Positions 26,734 to 35,072 are shown, counted from the first letter of the stretch. The stretch: DNA of 64,000 nt from Rhizobium pisi (GCF_003938655.1 NZ_RJJT01000012.1:1-64000); one strand, 5' to 3'. Translations and numbers: made by a program. The notes: generated by a model from the sequence alone, not told the origin.

Positions 26734-27210
26734 ATGAAACTTGATAGGATTGACGTCAAGATACTGAACGCATTGCAGACGAATGGCCGAATGACGAATG
26801 TCGAGCTTTCGGAAGTGGTCAATCTCTCGCCAAGCCCCTGTTTGCTGCGCGTGAAAAAGCTGCAGGCGGAGGGCTATATCCAAGGCTACTCTGCGCGGAT
26901 CGATATGGCAAAACTGGGCCAGGCGCTGACGGTGTTCACCGAAATCACTCTGAAGAACCACCGTCAACTTGACTTCGCGAGATTCATTACGGCGATTGAG
27001 AAGATCGATCAGGTTATCGAGTGCCATTTGGTTTCGGGAGGCTACGATTATCTCGTAAAATTTGTAACCGCCGGAATCGACGAGTACCAGACGATCATGG
27101 AACGGCTCCTGGATTTGGATATCGGCATTGACAAGTACTTCACCTTCGTCGTCCTGAAATCACCCCTGATCAAAGTGCATTTGCCGCTTGCAAGCCTGCT
27201 CCAGCAGTAA
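26734..27210 (+). CDS. Lrp/AsnC-family transcriptional regulator
   Basis: 158 residues. The N-terminal helix-turn-helix (LDRIDVKILNALQTNGRMTNVELSEVVNLSPSPCLLRVKKL) is followed by the RAM/ligand domain (IECHLVSGGYDYLVKF). Single-domain-pair Lrp proteins sense amino acids and often regulate a neighbouring amino-acid gene. It lies 86 bases after ttuC; a catabolic partner may have been lost, since a dehydratase remnant follows directly downstream. One of three Lrp genes in the window. Confidence 0.9.
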   Translation: MKLDRIDVKILNALQTNGRMTNVELSEVVNLSPSPCLLRVKKLQAEGYIQGYSARIDMAKLGQALTVFTEITLKNHRQLDFARFITAIEKIDQVIECHLVSGGYDYLVKFVTAGIDEYQTIMERLLDLDIGIDKYFTFVVLKSPLIKVHLPLASLLQQ

Positions 27211-27544
27211 CCTCGTACCGGACCTCGGTAGTCGGCATCTCGTGCCGCTGGGATGATGAGAGACGACAGCTGAAGAACCATTTCAAAGCGGCGGAGCAGT
27301 GGATGTTGCAATAGGGGACCGCCATGCTGACGAAGGGCTACTGCATTTTGGCAGGCAGCGTACACGTAAACGACGATGAAAAGTGTGTGAGTCTGGCGGG
27401 AATTGGGATTAATCGACCTGGCCGGAGGTTTCAGTGGATCTTTCTGACCGCCAGTCGCGTGGACGCCTCTGGGGCGAGACGCTCTTCTGTCCCGGAGGAA
27501 GTCAGAGGTATTCAATGCCGCCGCCTCGCACTTCGGACGTCACG
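27211..27544. other. Intergenic region, 334 bp, holding a dehydratase relic
   Basis: Between the Lrp gene (plus) and the GNAT gene (minus), so a convergent gap. The right-middle part contains the degraded threonine-dehydratase 3' end listed at 27345-27432. The rest has only short frames without motifs and no clear terminator hairpin. Confidence 0.5.
27345..27432 (+). pseudogene. Remnant of a threonine/hydroxyaspartate dehydratase 3' end
   Basis: This stretch aligns with the 3' end of the dehydratase gene at 17734-18705. A 19-base run including TCTGGCGGGAATTGGGAT is identical, and TTGGCAGGCAGC.TACACGT differs at one base. In translation LAGSVHVNDDEK corresponds to LAGSIHVKPDEK, after which indels shift the frame. 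Nothing resembling the rest of the gene is visible upstream. It is therefore a decayed fragment, either of a second copy or of an earlier arrangement of this locus. Confidence 0.75.
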
Positions 27545-28393
27545 TCAGCCAATAGCTTGGCTCGCAAGGCAAAAAGTTTGAACAGCCGGTGTTTCAGAGT
27601 GGTCCGCGGCGCCGCGAACCATCGCAACGACGGTGCCCTCCCGAGGCAGCCCCCAGTCTTGGAGCGGTGACGAAAGGCTGGTCTGTTTGGGGATGTCGAC
27701 TCGCACAGTGCGACCTTCCTTGCCGGAGAGGATGAAGGCAAGCAGGTCCCTCGCCTGTTCCGAGTTTTCCGCAACGACAGGCCCGACGACTTCACCCTTT
27801 CCGAACAACCGCGTTGCCGCAAATGCGACGATACGATCACCTTGCCGGATGGCGGCGAAACTCCCCTCCTTCGCCAGAGCATTGTATATCGCGTCACGGT
27901 CGGCCCCGAATGCCGTACGATCAAGCGCTTTGATTGCCGGCAGCGCGTCAGGCCCGGCCCAGTCAGCATTTTCAGGGGCAACGACGTGGCTGACGACCCC
28001 TTGGTGGCGGACGATTTGGTGCGTCGCGACGAATCCCAGTTTTTCATAAAGAGGCAAGCCGTCATTCGTCGCCGTCAATCGGCATTCACGATCACCAGCG
28101 AGTTCCAACACGGCGGTGGTCAGTTTTCTTCCCAATCCCCGGCCACGCTGGCTTTCGTCGACAATAATCATGTTAATGGCTGAGCAAGTGTGGCCGAAGG
28201 GAGTCATGAGTGCGGTACCCACAACCCGGTCGCCGGCGAGCGCAACGCGTCCTTCGCTCAGAGACCGTATGATTTCCCAGTCTTCCCTCCTGTGCGCCCA
28301 ACCCGCTGCACGGGACAGTGCGAGCGCTCCGTCCACATGGTGAGCCTCGAAAGGCGCAAAAACGATCGATTCCGTTTGCATGAGTTCATCCAT
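27545..28393 (-). CDS. GNAT-family N-acetyltransferase
   Basis: 282 residues. The N-terminal GNAT domain has the acetyl-CoA-binding pattern IIVDESQRGRGLGRKLTTAVLE and a downstream LPLYEKLGFVA. The C-terminal half (about residues 160-280, AFGADRDAIYNAL, then IVAFAATRLFG and GPVVAENSEQA) resembles the second domain of YitH-type acetyltransferases. The ATG at 28393 has GGAG about 8 bases upstream. It is isolated, convergent with the Lrp/relic region and upstream of nothing obvious. The acyl acceptor is unknown; amino acids or small amines are usual for this architecture. Confidence 0.85.
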   Translation of the reverse strand: MDELMQTESIVFAPFEAHHVDGALALSRAAGWAHRREDWEIIRSLSEGRVALAGDRVVGTALMTPFGHTCSAINMIIVDESQRGRGLGRKLTTAVLELAGDRECRLTATNDGLPLYEKLGFVATHQIVRHQGVVSHVVAPENADWAGPDALPAIKALDRTAFGADRDAIYNALAKEGSFAAIRQGDRIVAFAATRLFGKGEVVGPVVAENSEQARDLLAFILSGKEGRTVRVDIPKQTSLSSPLQDWGLPREGTVVAMVRGAADHSETPAVQTFCLASQAIG

Positions 28394-28631
28394 TCGTGGG
28401 TCTCCAGCTCACCAGCGATAAAGAGCGACGGGTCTATGAAACCGCGGCCAGAATCGAGATTCCTGGCCGGACGGGCGACATGGGTACATAAGCCGCGCAA
28501 AGAGGGCGGGCGGACTAACCCCCCCATCCGATTTCAAGAGGCGCTGACCGAAACGGCTTGCCTGCCGCCTCGCTCCGTCTCGCCTGCAGATGCGACGATG
28601 CACGTTAAAATGGCATCGGTTGTTCGAATGA

Positions 28632-28985
28632 TCAGGTGACGGTGACGAAAATCTTCCGCACCGTCTCGATTGTCTTCCAGACCCCGACGTAGCCCGGCTT
28701 CATCACGAAGCTGTCGCCGGCGCGATAAATCACGGGGTCCTTGCCCCGCTCCGTCAGTTCGATCACACCGTGCACGAGGTGGCAAAATTCAAACGTCTCG
28801 CCCTTGATGGAGTGCGTTTCGCCGGGCGTCGCCTCGAAAACACCGGTATTGACCTTGCCGTCCTTGGCGATGTCCTGCAGCCACGTCTTGAAGGCGGGGC
28901 TGCCCGAAATCAGGCGATCCGGCTCGGCAGTTCTATGCTTCGGCTCGAAGGACGGATTGGAGTCGATGGTCTTCAGTAGGGACAT
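28632..28985 (-). CDS. Small cupin-domain protein (DUF861/cupin_3 type), copy 1
   Basis: A 117-residue single-cupin protein: GETFEFCHLVHGVIEL in the middle and AGDSFVMKPGYVGVWKTIETVRK at the end, matching the two cupin motifs. It belongs to a set of three paralogs in the window (32384-32737, 44660-45013) that share MSxLxxID, RLISG, FEFC and GDSF/GDAF blocks. Such proteins often accompany FAD oxidoreductases and ABC transporters in rhizobia, but their role is unknown (ligand binding, isomerase or lyase). It follows the ALDH start region at 29096-30598 in the same direction, 110 bases downstream, so the two may be co-transcribed. Confidence 0.8.
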   Translation of the reverse strand: MSLLKTIDSNPSFEPKHRTAEPDRLISGSPAFKTWLQDIAKDGKVNTGVFEATPGETHSIKGETFEFCHLVHGVIELTERGKDPVIYRAGDSFVMKPGYVGVWKTIETVRKIFVTVT

Positions 28986-29095
28986 TCATCTTTCCTATTC
29001 TTGCTGCGGTCACTGAGGTCATTGTTCGGTGATTCGAGCATGCCTGACGTTCTGCACGCGATCGCCAACACGTATCCGGCGTTGCTCGCGACGAC

Positions 29096-30598
29096 CTACC
29101 AAGTGACAGCGATGTACTTGGTTTCGAGGTATTCGAGCATGCCGTGATGGCTGCCTTCGCGTCCGAGGCCACTCTGCTTCGTGCCGCCGAATGGCGCCGC
29201 AGCGTCGGAAACGACACCGCGGTTAATTCCTACCATGCCGCTCTCCAGCCTGCCGGCGACTGCAAGCACATGCTTGAGGTCTCGGCTGAAGATATAGGAT
29301 ACAAGCCCGTATTCGGTGTCGTTGGCCAGATCAACGACCTCGTCCTCGGTATCAAACACAATCACCGGCGCAACCGGACCGAAGATTTCTTCGCGAAGTA
29401 TCTCGGCGTCCGGAGAGACATTGGCGAGAACGGTTGGCAAATAATAGAAGCCCTCGCCGCTCAACCTGCTACCTCCTGTCACCAGCCGGGCTCCCTTGGA
29501 GATCGCGTCATCTACCAGGCGCTCCACCTTGGTCACCGCAGCATCGGTGATCAGTGGGCCAAGCTGCGTATCCGGTGCCAGTCCTGGCCCGACGTTGAGC
29601 GCTGCCATCTCCTCCGCGAAGCGGCGTATGAAGTCAGCGGAAATCCCCCTTTGGACGTAGAAGCGGTTCGCGGCCGTACAAGCCTCACCGCCGTTGCGCA
29701 TCTTTGCAACCATTGCGCCAGCGACCGCCGCTTCCAGGTCGGCATCATCGAATACGATGAAAGGCGCGTTGCCGCCCAATTCCATTGAGCAACTGACGAC
29801 CTGGTCTGCGGCTTCGCGCAGCAGCATCCTGCCAACGCCGGTCGAGCCGGTGAACGACAGCTTCCGGACCCGTTTGTCGTGCAGCATTGCACTCACCACA
29901 GGACCGGCTTTTTTCGTGGGAACGATGTTGACCACTCCGGCAGGAACACCTGCCTGCTGCATCAGTTCTCCTATGGCGAGCGCAGTCAGAGGCGTCTCGG
30001 CTGCCGGCTTCAGGATGCAAGTGCAGCCTGCAGCCAATGCCGGGGCAATTTTTCGGGTCGCCATCGCTGCCGGGAAATTCCAAGGCGTTACCAATACGGC
30101 GATACCAATCGGCTCATGGCTGACAATGATCTGGTTTGCGCCGGAAGGTGCTAATCCAAATTCTCCCGGAGCCCTCACAGCCTCCTCGGCATACCAGCGA
30201 AAAAACTCGGCCGCGTAGGCGACCTCCGATCTCGCGTCGGGAAGCGCCTTGCCATTTTCCACCGTGATCAGTTGCGCCAGCCACTCGGCTTGTTCGAGTA
30301 GAAGGTGAAAACACTTCATCAGGACATCCGCGCGCCGCCGTGGCGAAGTTGCTTTCCAGGCCGCAGCCGCCTTTTCTGCGGCGTCGACGGCCGCCGTCGC
30401 ATCCGGGATATCGCCGTCACAAACTGTGGCGATTGCTTTCGCAGTCGAAGGATCGATCACATCGAAGGTCCGGCCACCTTTTGCCGAAACCCATTCGCCA
30501 CCGATGAACAGTTGCGTGGGAGCTTCGCATGCTACAGCCGCCTGCGAAGGCGCGCGGCTTCTTTCAAGTGTCGGAGTTGCTTTCACGTTCACCACCAT
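29096..30598 (-). CDS. NAD(P)-dependent semialdehyde dehydrogenase (succinate-semialdehyde type)
   Basis: A 500-residue ALDH of the GabD branch: PWNFPAAM near residues 172-179, RKIAPALAAGCT, LKPA, catalytic Glu273 in MELGGN, and catalytic Cys307 in GEACTAANRF, the GabD-type signature. Such enzymes oxidise succinate semialdehyde, glutarate semialdehyde or close analogues. About 25 extra N-terminal residues precede the family start. The ATG at 30598 has no clear ribosome-binding site and lies only 6 bases from the shared operator region, so initiation is unusual. Control by the same regulator as the transporter operon at 346-7170 is likely because of the shared block. Confidence 0.9.
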   Translation of the reverse strand: MVVNVKATPTLERSRAPSQAAVACEAPTQLFIGGEWVSAKGGRTFDVIDPSTAKAIATVCDGDIPDATAAVDAAEKAAAAWKATSPRRRADVLMKCFHLLLEQAEWLAQLITVENGKALPDARSEVAYAAEFFRWYAEEAVRAPGEFGLAPSGANQIIVSHEPIGIAVLVTPWNFPAAMATRKIAPALAAGCTCILKPAAETPLTALAIGELMQQAGVPAGVVNIVPTKKAGPVVSAMLHDKRVRKLSFTGSTGVGRMLLREAADQVVSCSMELGGNAPFIVFDDADLEAAVAGAMVAKMRNGGEACTAANRFYVQRGISADFIRRFAEEMAALNVGPGLAPDTQLGPLITDAAVTKVERLVDDAISKGARLVTGGSRLSGEGFYYLPTVLANVSPDAEILREEIFGPVAPVIVFDTEDEVVDLANDTEYGLVSYIFSRDLKHVLAVAGRLESGMVGINRGVVSDAAAPFGGTKQSGLGREGSHHGMLEYLETKYIAVTW

Positions 30599-30603
30599 TC
30601 GCT

Positions 30604-30674
30604 ACCAATTAGGATATTTGTGCGATCAATATAGAATTGGTTTAGTGATTGGTGTCAACATAGATCAAATTGGT
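30604..30674 (-). promoter_or_regulatory. Promoter/operator, copy B of the shared 51-bp block
   Basis: Bases 30624-30674 match 7296-7346 at 44 of 51 positions, in the same orientation relative to the leftward gene. ATTGGT half-sites recur at the same spacing, and an opposing ACCAAT (30604-30609) is placed within one base of its counterpart in copy A. The minus strand shows TTGACA (complement of 30653-30658) and TATATT (complement of 30628-30633), conserved in both copies. The differences fall mainly between the half-sites, as expected for selection on a protein-binding site. Confidence 0.7.
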
Positions 30675-30741
30675 CTCACGGATTATTTTCGATCTTCTGA
30701 AATAGGAGTGCTCTGCGGTAAACAGAACAGCTCGAAAACTG

Positions 30742-30772
30742 GCGTTCTCCCACCTGCGCAAAGGGAGAACGC
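30742..30772 (-). terminator. Rho-independent terminator candidate
   Basis: Perfect 10-base arms (30742-30751 and 30763-30772) with an 11-base loop. On the minus strand the stem is followed after two or three bases by TTTT. It lies 250 bases beyond the stop of the leftward FAD oxidoreductase gene and before the ALDH promoter, a sensible place to end the 37279-31022 transcription unit. Confidence 0.6.
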
Positions 30773-31021
30773 TAGCGAAAGGAGCTTTCTTGGTCGACGT
30801 GAATTAGCGTCACGCCGGCCTTTCGGAAGCGCTCGTACGCCACTTGATGAGCCGCTTCTCGGCTTCTTCATTTCCAGACTAATCATGTCTGTTCACCTTA
30901 GCTCCGGCCTTTGCTAGTTGTTGTCTGCTGCGCGTGTGCCAACGCAGGGACTTGATTGCACGTGGACGGCACGAACCTTGGCGCCGTGGCGGACTTGCAG
31001 AAACGAATAGGGCATCTGAAC

Positions 31022-32341
31022 TCAGCCCTTCAGGCGTCTGAGGAGCATCTTCCTGTCGTGCCGCGCGTACATCGAGTAAACAATAGGAATGAACCAGGGT
31101 TTGCCGTTGAAAAATGGGAGGGCTTTTGGAGCAGCGTCGAAATCGAATGCGGAGCGCGATTGTTCCACGTCACCGAGGATCTTGAACGCCGCCTTCTTGC
31201 CCAGCCATCTGGCCCACACGACACCGGAGCCGCAATAGCCGGTCGCATAGACTGTATTTCCGCGGGAGAACATGCGCGGGATCATGTCGCGGTTCATGGC
31301 GACATAGCCAAACCAGCTGTGCGTAAGACCTATTCTTGCGAGTTCGGGAAAAAGCCGCGCAAGTTCACTTTGCAGATGTGCAATCGGAGCTGCCGGGTCT
31401 CCGGCAGTCGTGCCATCGCGTCCGCCGAACAAGATCCGCGAGCCGTCGTGCGACGGCCGGTAATAGTAGCTGAGCTTACGCAGGTCGCCATACATCATGC
31501 GTGGCGGCATCAGCCGATCCATCAACCCTTTGTCTAGGGCTTCAGTTGCGATGATCCTGCTGCGCACAGGAACAATGCGTCGACGCAGCCACGGGTCGAA
31601 ACCGTCGGTATAGCCATCAGTGCAGACAAGAAGTTTTCTGGCGAACACCTCGCCGCGTTCCGTTTGAATTTGCACGCCTCCGGCCTCGCTAGTCGAGCCA
31701 AGGACTGCGGTATTGTCATGAATGACCGCCGTCGATGTGTTCACCAGATTGATCATGGCCGCAAGAAGCTTGGCCGGTTGTAGCCCACCGATGTCTTTGC
31801 GCACGAGGCCTCCGACATAAAGGTCGGTTCCGATGAACTTAGGGACATCAGCCCTTTGCACGGGATATGCCTCGATGCCGAGATTCTCTTGCAGAAAGAC
31901 TGCCTGACGACGGAGTTCGTCGGCTTCGTCATCCGTCATGGCCCCGCTGAAAGCGCCAGACAACGAGAAATCGCATTCGATATTCTCGTCTTTGAGGAAG
32001 CGCCAGAGATCCTCTCGCGCCGCCTTGCCTTCCAGGAGTATGGCTTGTGCCCTCTCCTGCCCGAACCTTCTGACCAGATCCTTGCGCCCCGGGCGGATGC
32101 TTCCGCTGGCCATGCCCCCATTGCGGCCCGAGGCCGCCAAGCCAAGGGTCTGACGGTCAAACAGCTGGACATGCTTGCCGGCACGCGCAAGTTCAAGCGC
32201 CGCCGACAAACCCGTGTACCCTCCGCCAACGATCGCAACGTCGCATGTCTTCTCGACGTTCCGTGCTGGCAGGGAAGGAAATGTGCTGTCCTCCCACCAG
32301 TAAGGTGTCAATTTGATAGAATGTCGTTGAGCTTGGATCAT
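31022..32341 (-). CDS. FAD-dependent oxidoreductase, PuuB-like
   Basis: A 439-residue DAO-family flavoprotein with FAD-binding VAIVGGGYTGLSAALEL near residues 34-50, LFDRQTLGLAASGRNGGMASG, and a C-terminal ATGYCGSGVVWARW. The SGRNGG block is typical of gamma-glutamylputrescine oxidase and related amine oxidases; such enzymes yield an aldehyde or oxo-acid plus amine. The ALDH at 29096-30598 could oxidise the aldehyde, as in the Puu pathway, but no PuuA glutamylation enzyme is visible. It is followed upstream by a cupin and an amino-acid ABC transporter in the same direction. The pseudogene at 15127 is a truncated relative. Confidence 0.87.
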   Translation of the reverse strand: MIQAQRHSIKLTPYWWEDSTFPSLPARNVEKTCDVAIVGGGYTGLSAALELARAGKHVQLFDRQTLGLAASGRNGGMASGSIRPGRKDLVRRFGQERAQAILLEGKAAREDLWRFLKDENIECDFSLSGAFSGAMTDDEADELRRQAVFLQENLGIEAYPVQRADVPKFIGTDLYVGGLVRKDIGGLQPAKLLAAMINLVNTSTAVIHDNTAVLGSTSEAGGVQIQTERGEVFARKLLVCTDGYTDGFDPWLRRRIVPVRSRIIATEALDKGLMDRLMPPRMMYGDLRKLSYYYRPSHDGSRILFGGRDGTTAGDPAAPIAHLQSELARLFPELARIGLTHSWFGYVAMNRDMIPRMFSRGNTVYATGYCGSGVVWARWLGKKAAFKILGDVEQSRSAFDFDAAPKALPFFNGKPWFIPIVYSMYARHDRKMLLRRLKG

Positions 32342-32383
32342 CAGAGCTTAAGTTCCGGAAAAATGGTGTGAAGTTATGATGGC

Positions 32384-32737
32384 TTAGTCTCGGCAAACCC
32401 AGAGCTTGCGCGTCGTTTCGATGACCCTCCAGGTGCCGACGAAACCCGGATGCATGGCGAAAGCGTCGCCGGCAGCAATCCGCCGTGGCTCACAGCCATC
32501 CTCGATTAGTTCGGACACGCCCGAAAGAATGACACAAAATTCAAAAGTTTCGCCCTTGATCGAGCGGTAGGCGCCGGGCGACGCTTCCCAAATGCCGGAG
32601 CGAACGACGCCGTCAGACGTCTGCGCGATGTCCCAGGCGAGAAACTGCGGGTTACCCTCGACAAGCCTTTCGGGCACGGGTTGCCCTTTACGCGGCTGAG
32701 GCAGGTTGTCGTAGTCGATGAAAGTGAGTTTGGACAT
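32384..32737 (-). CDS. Small cupin-domain protein, copy 2
   Basis: 117 residues with GETFEFCVILSGVSELIEDG and AGDAFAMHPGFVGTWRVIETTRK, the same layout as the copies at 28632-28985 and 44660-45013. It lies between the ABC permease gene (23 bases upstream) and the FAD oxidoreductase gene (42 bases downstream), all leftward, so it is probably part of the transporter/oxidoreductase operon. Function unknown; a role in binding or processing the imported compound is inference. Confidence 0.8.
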   Translation of the reverse strand: MSKLTFIDYDNLPQPRKGQPVPERLVEGNPQFLAWDIAQTSDGVVRSGIWEASPGAYRSIKGETFEFCVILSGVSELIEDGCEPRRIAAGDAFAMHPGFVGTWRVIETTRKLWVCRD

Positions 32738-32760
32738 TGGAAGACCTTTCTTGGATCTGT

Positions 32761-33441
32761 TTATCGGACGAACGACAGGCGCCGCTCGAGGAGTTTCAGG
32801 GCCGTCAAAACGACGATGTTTATGGCGAGATAGAACGCCGCGGTGACGATGAAGATGTCCATGATCGCGAAAGTCTCGCTCATGAGCCGCTTCGCATATC
32901 CGGTAATTTCCAGAACGGTAATCGTTGATGCGAGGCTGGATTCCTTCACGATGATCGCCGCCTCGCTGCTATAGGCGGGAAGTGCCTGGCGCACGGCAAG
33001 CGGGAACTTCACCCTCTTAAAGACGTGCCACGGGTGCATGCCACAGGCTTCTGCCGCTTCGATAAGTCCTTTCGGCAGGGAGAGGAAAGCCGTGCGGAAA
33101 ATCTCCGCAGTGTAGGCACCGGTGTTGAGCACCACGGCAAGGATTGCAGCATTCAGCCCGTCTCCGATCATCCACCATAGAGCAGGGTTCTGACGAATAA
33201 AGCTCACCTGGGCCAAGCCGTAATAGATGACGAAGACCTGGACCAGCATAGGCGTTCCGCGGAAGATCGCGCAGTAGGCGTCGCATAAGCGGCGCAACGC
33301 CCGGCTCCTCGAGCAGCGCGCGAGCCCGACGGCGACACCAAAGGGAAGCCCGATACCGAGGCCAAACACGGCGATCAGCAACGTTGTCCTGGCACCTATG
33401 ACAAGGAACGGAACGGCATATGCAATTATCCCGAAATCCAT
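32761..33441 (-). CDS. Polar amino-acid ABC transporter permease (HisM/GlnP type)
   Basis: 226 residues from the ATG at 33441 (MDFGIIAYAVPFLVIGARTTLL), one base after the stop of the preceding permease gene; the frame extends upstream but without homology. Features are the membrane segments, FRGTPMLVQVFVIYYG (the family's RGTPxLVQ block) and the EAA loop EACGMHPWHVFKRVKFPLA. It forms a heterodimer with the next permease in the inner membrane, driven by the ATPase at 35073. Confidence 0.92.
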   Translation of the reverse strand: MDFGIIAYAVPFLVIGARTTLLIAVFGLGIGLPFGVAVGLARCSRSRALRRLCDAYCAIFRGTPMLVQVFVIYYGLAQVSFIRQNPALWWMIGDGLNAAILAVVLNTGAYTAEIFRTAFLSLPKGLIEAAEACGMHPWHVFKRVKFPLAVRQALPAYSSEAAIIVKESSLASTITVLEITGYAKRLMSETFAIMDIFIVTAAFYLAINIVVLTALKLLERRLSFVR

Positions 33442-33442
33442 G

Positions 33443-34156
33443 TCATCGTCCTCGGAAGCCGCGGTCGAGCGCACGTTCTACGCTGGAAAACACGGTTTGA
33501 CTGACTGCGGTCATGCAGAAGAAGAGCGCCGCAGCGATGCAGTAGAAAAGCAGCGGGGATCGCGTGATTCCTGCACCGATGGCAGCCGTCCTCATCAATT
33601 CCTGTAAGCCGACGACCGAGACGAGCGACGTATCCTTGATCGTCATCTGCCAGACGTTGTTGATCCCGCCAAGCGCCAGCCGCAGTGCCAGCGGGAACGT
33701 GATGCGCATAAACGTTACCCCTCTTGGCAAGGCGAGCGACTGAGCGGCTTCCAGCAGGCCGTAAGGCACCGCCTGAAGCGCACCCCGGATGACTTCGATC
33801 GAATAGGCACACGAGATGACGGCAATCGCGATTACTCCGACGATATAGGGGTATGCGTTATCAGCCGAGTCCTGGTAGCCGAACGTAGCCGTAATCGCCT
33901 TCACCCACTCGATCGACCCGAAAAAGAGGAGATAGATGACCAGCAAGCCGGGAATGCCGCGAACAAGAATACTGTACCCGTCGACAAGTTGCGAGACGAC
34001 CATGACCTTCCGCCAGCGCATGATGGCCAAGGGTGTTGCAACCAAAAAACCGAGTGCCATTCCGATCAAGCCGATCGCGATCGTGACGACACTTCCTTTC
34101 AGCAGAGCCAGCGCCCAACTTTGCTCCACCATCAACATCCAAAGGTCATCCAACAT
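33443..34156 (-). CDS. Polar amino-acid ABC transporter permease (HisQ/GlnP type)
   Basis: 237 residues from the ATG at 34156; a GTG at 34162 is an alternative two codons earlier. It carries the membrane-spanning pattern, LVRGIPGLLVIYLLFFG (RGxPxL block) and the EAA loop EAAQSLALPRGVTFMRITFPLALR. Its stop is immediately followed by the next permease start, indicating translational coupling. The binding-protein gene ends 60 bases upstream, with a strong hairpin in between. Confidence 0.92.
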   Translation of the reverse strand: MLDDLWMLMVEQSWALALLKGSVVTIAIGLIGMALGFLVATPLAIMRWRKVMVVSQLVDGYSILVRGIPGLLVIYLLFFGSIEWVKAITATFGYQDSADNAYPYIVGVIAIAVISCAYSIEVIRGALQAVPYGLLEAAQSLALPRGVTFMRITFPLALRLALGGINNVWQMTIKDTSLVSVVGLQELMRTAAIGAGITRSPLLFYCIAAALFFCMTAVSQTVFSSVERALDRGFRGR

Positions 34157-34173
34157 GGACACAATCCCCGTGA

Positions 34174-34199
34174 CCTGCCTTGGGCTGTGCCAAGGCAGG
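34174..34199 (-). promoter_or_regulatory. Hairpin between binding-protein and permease genes
   Basis: Perfect 10-base arms (34174-34183 and 34190-34199) with a 6-base loop, 17 bases past the binding-protein stop and 17 bases before the permease start. No T-run follows. As with the hairpin at 3758-3784, position and strength suggest protection of the binding-protein mRNA or partial termination, giving more binding protein than permease. That effect is inference. Confidence 0.7.
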
Positions 34200-34216
34200 C
34201 TTCATGTTCAAAACGA

Positions 34217-35035
34217 TCACTTCTTGCAGGGAATCGTGTAATCGTCCTGGAACCAATGCATCGAGGCTTCCTTGACCTTGCCCTCGTTGATCATCTTGCA
34301 AAGGGCGGCATCGACCTTGGTTTTGAGTTCGGTATTGCCCTTGCGCATCCCGACTCCCATGCCGTGGCCAAGAACGTCTGGGTCGTCCATGGCCATGATC
34401 TTCAGATCGATCTTCGTGAAGTTGGCGCCGTCGGGCGTTGCGAGAAAGTCCATCCACGTTGGCGAATCCGCGAAGGCGACGTCGATACGGCCGCTCGCGA
34501 GGTCGGCGGTCAGCTGGGTGGTCGCATCATATGTTTTCAGATCGGCTCCGTGCATCCGTTTCTCCATGAACCTGGCGTATGTCGTTCCCGTAACGACGCC
34601 AACACCCTTGCCCTGAACGGCCTTCTCTATTTCGGCGAGGCTTTTAAGACCTGCAAGCGGGGAGTCCTTAGCGACAGCGAAATAGAGCGGTGTTGTCGCA
34701 TAGGGTATCGAGTAATCGATCTTCTTCTGACGCTCTGCAGTAATACCAAGGCCCGAAATGATGACGTCAAACCGATCGCTATCCATGGAGGGCACCAGCG
34801 AACTGAACGTTTGCACAACGAACTCACACTTCAGTTTCAGCTCGGCGCAGATCCCATTGGCGATATCGGCGTCGAAACCGGTTACCGTGCCGCTGGGATC
34901 GGCCATGCTGAACTTCGGCGCATCGCCCTCCGTTCCGATGCGCAGAACGCCGTCCTTTGCCGACGCGCCGGTTGCGAATGCGCAGACGAGAAGGCTAGTT
35001 GCGAATGCTGACTTGATGACATTGATGTTGATCAT
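34217..35035 (-). CDS. Polar amino-acid ABC transporter substrate-binding protein
   Basis: 272 residues with a Sec signal peptide (hydrophobic AFATSLLVCAFATGASA, likely cut before KDGVLRIG). The mature part has the family-3 blocks VLRIGTEGDAPKFSMADPSG, GFDADIANGICAEL and FDVIISGLGITAERQKKIDYS. This is the periplasmic binding protein of the permease/ATPase set in this operon. The adjacent homoserine-type cluster (38178-43805) makes homoserine or a related polar amino acid a plausible ligand, but basic amino acids or ectoine-like solutes cannot be excluded. Confidence 0.92.
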   Translation of the reverse strand: MININVIKSAFATSLLVCAFATGASAKDGVLRIGTEGDAPKFSMADPSGTVTGFDADIANGICAELKLKCEFVVQTFSSLVPSMDSDRFDVIISGLGITAERQKKIDYSIPYATTPLYFAVAKDSPLAGLKSLAEIEKAVQGKGVGVVTGTTYARFMEKRMHGADLKTYDATTQLTADLASGRIDVAFADSPTWMDFLATPDGANFTKIDLKIMAMDDPDVLGHGMGVGMRKGNTELKTKVDAALCKMINEGKVKEASMHWFQDDYTIPCKK

Positions 35036-35072
35036 GATTGTTACCCCTTATGGTTGTCGTTGTAGCGCGCGT

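Larger units (their letters stand above)
30599..31021. other. Intergenic region, 423 bp, with operator copy B and a hairpin
   Basis: From the ALDH start (minus) to the end of the FAD oxidoreductase gene (minus). The left part contains the promoter/operator block; the middle has the terminator-like hairpin at 30742-30772. No gene is supported in the remaining sequence. Confidence 0.6.
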
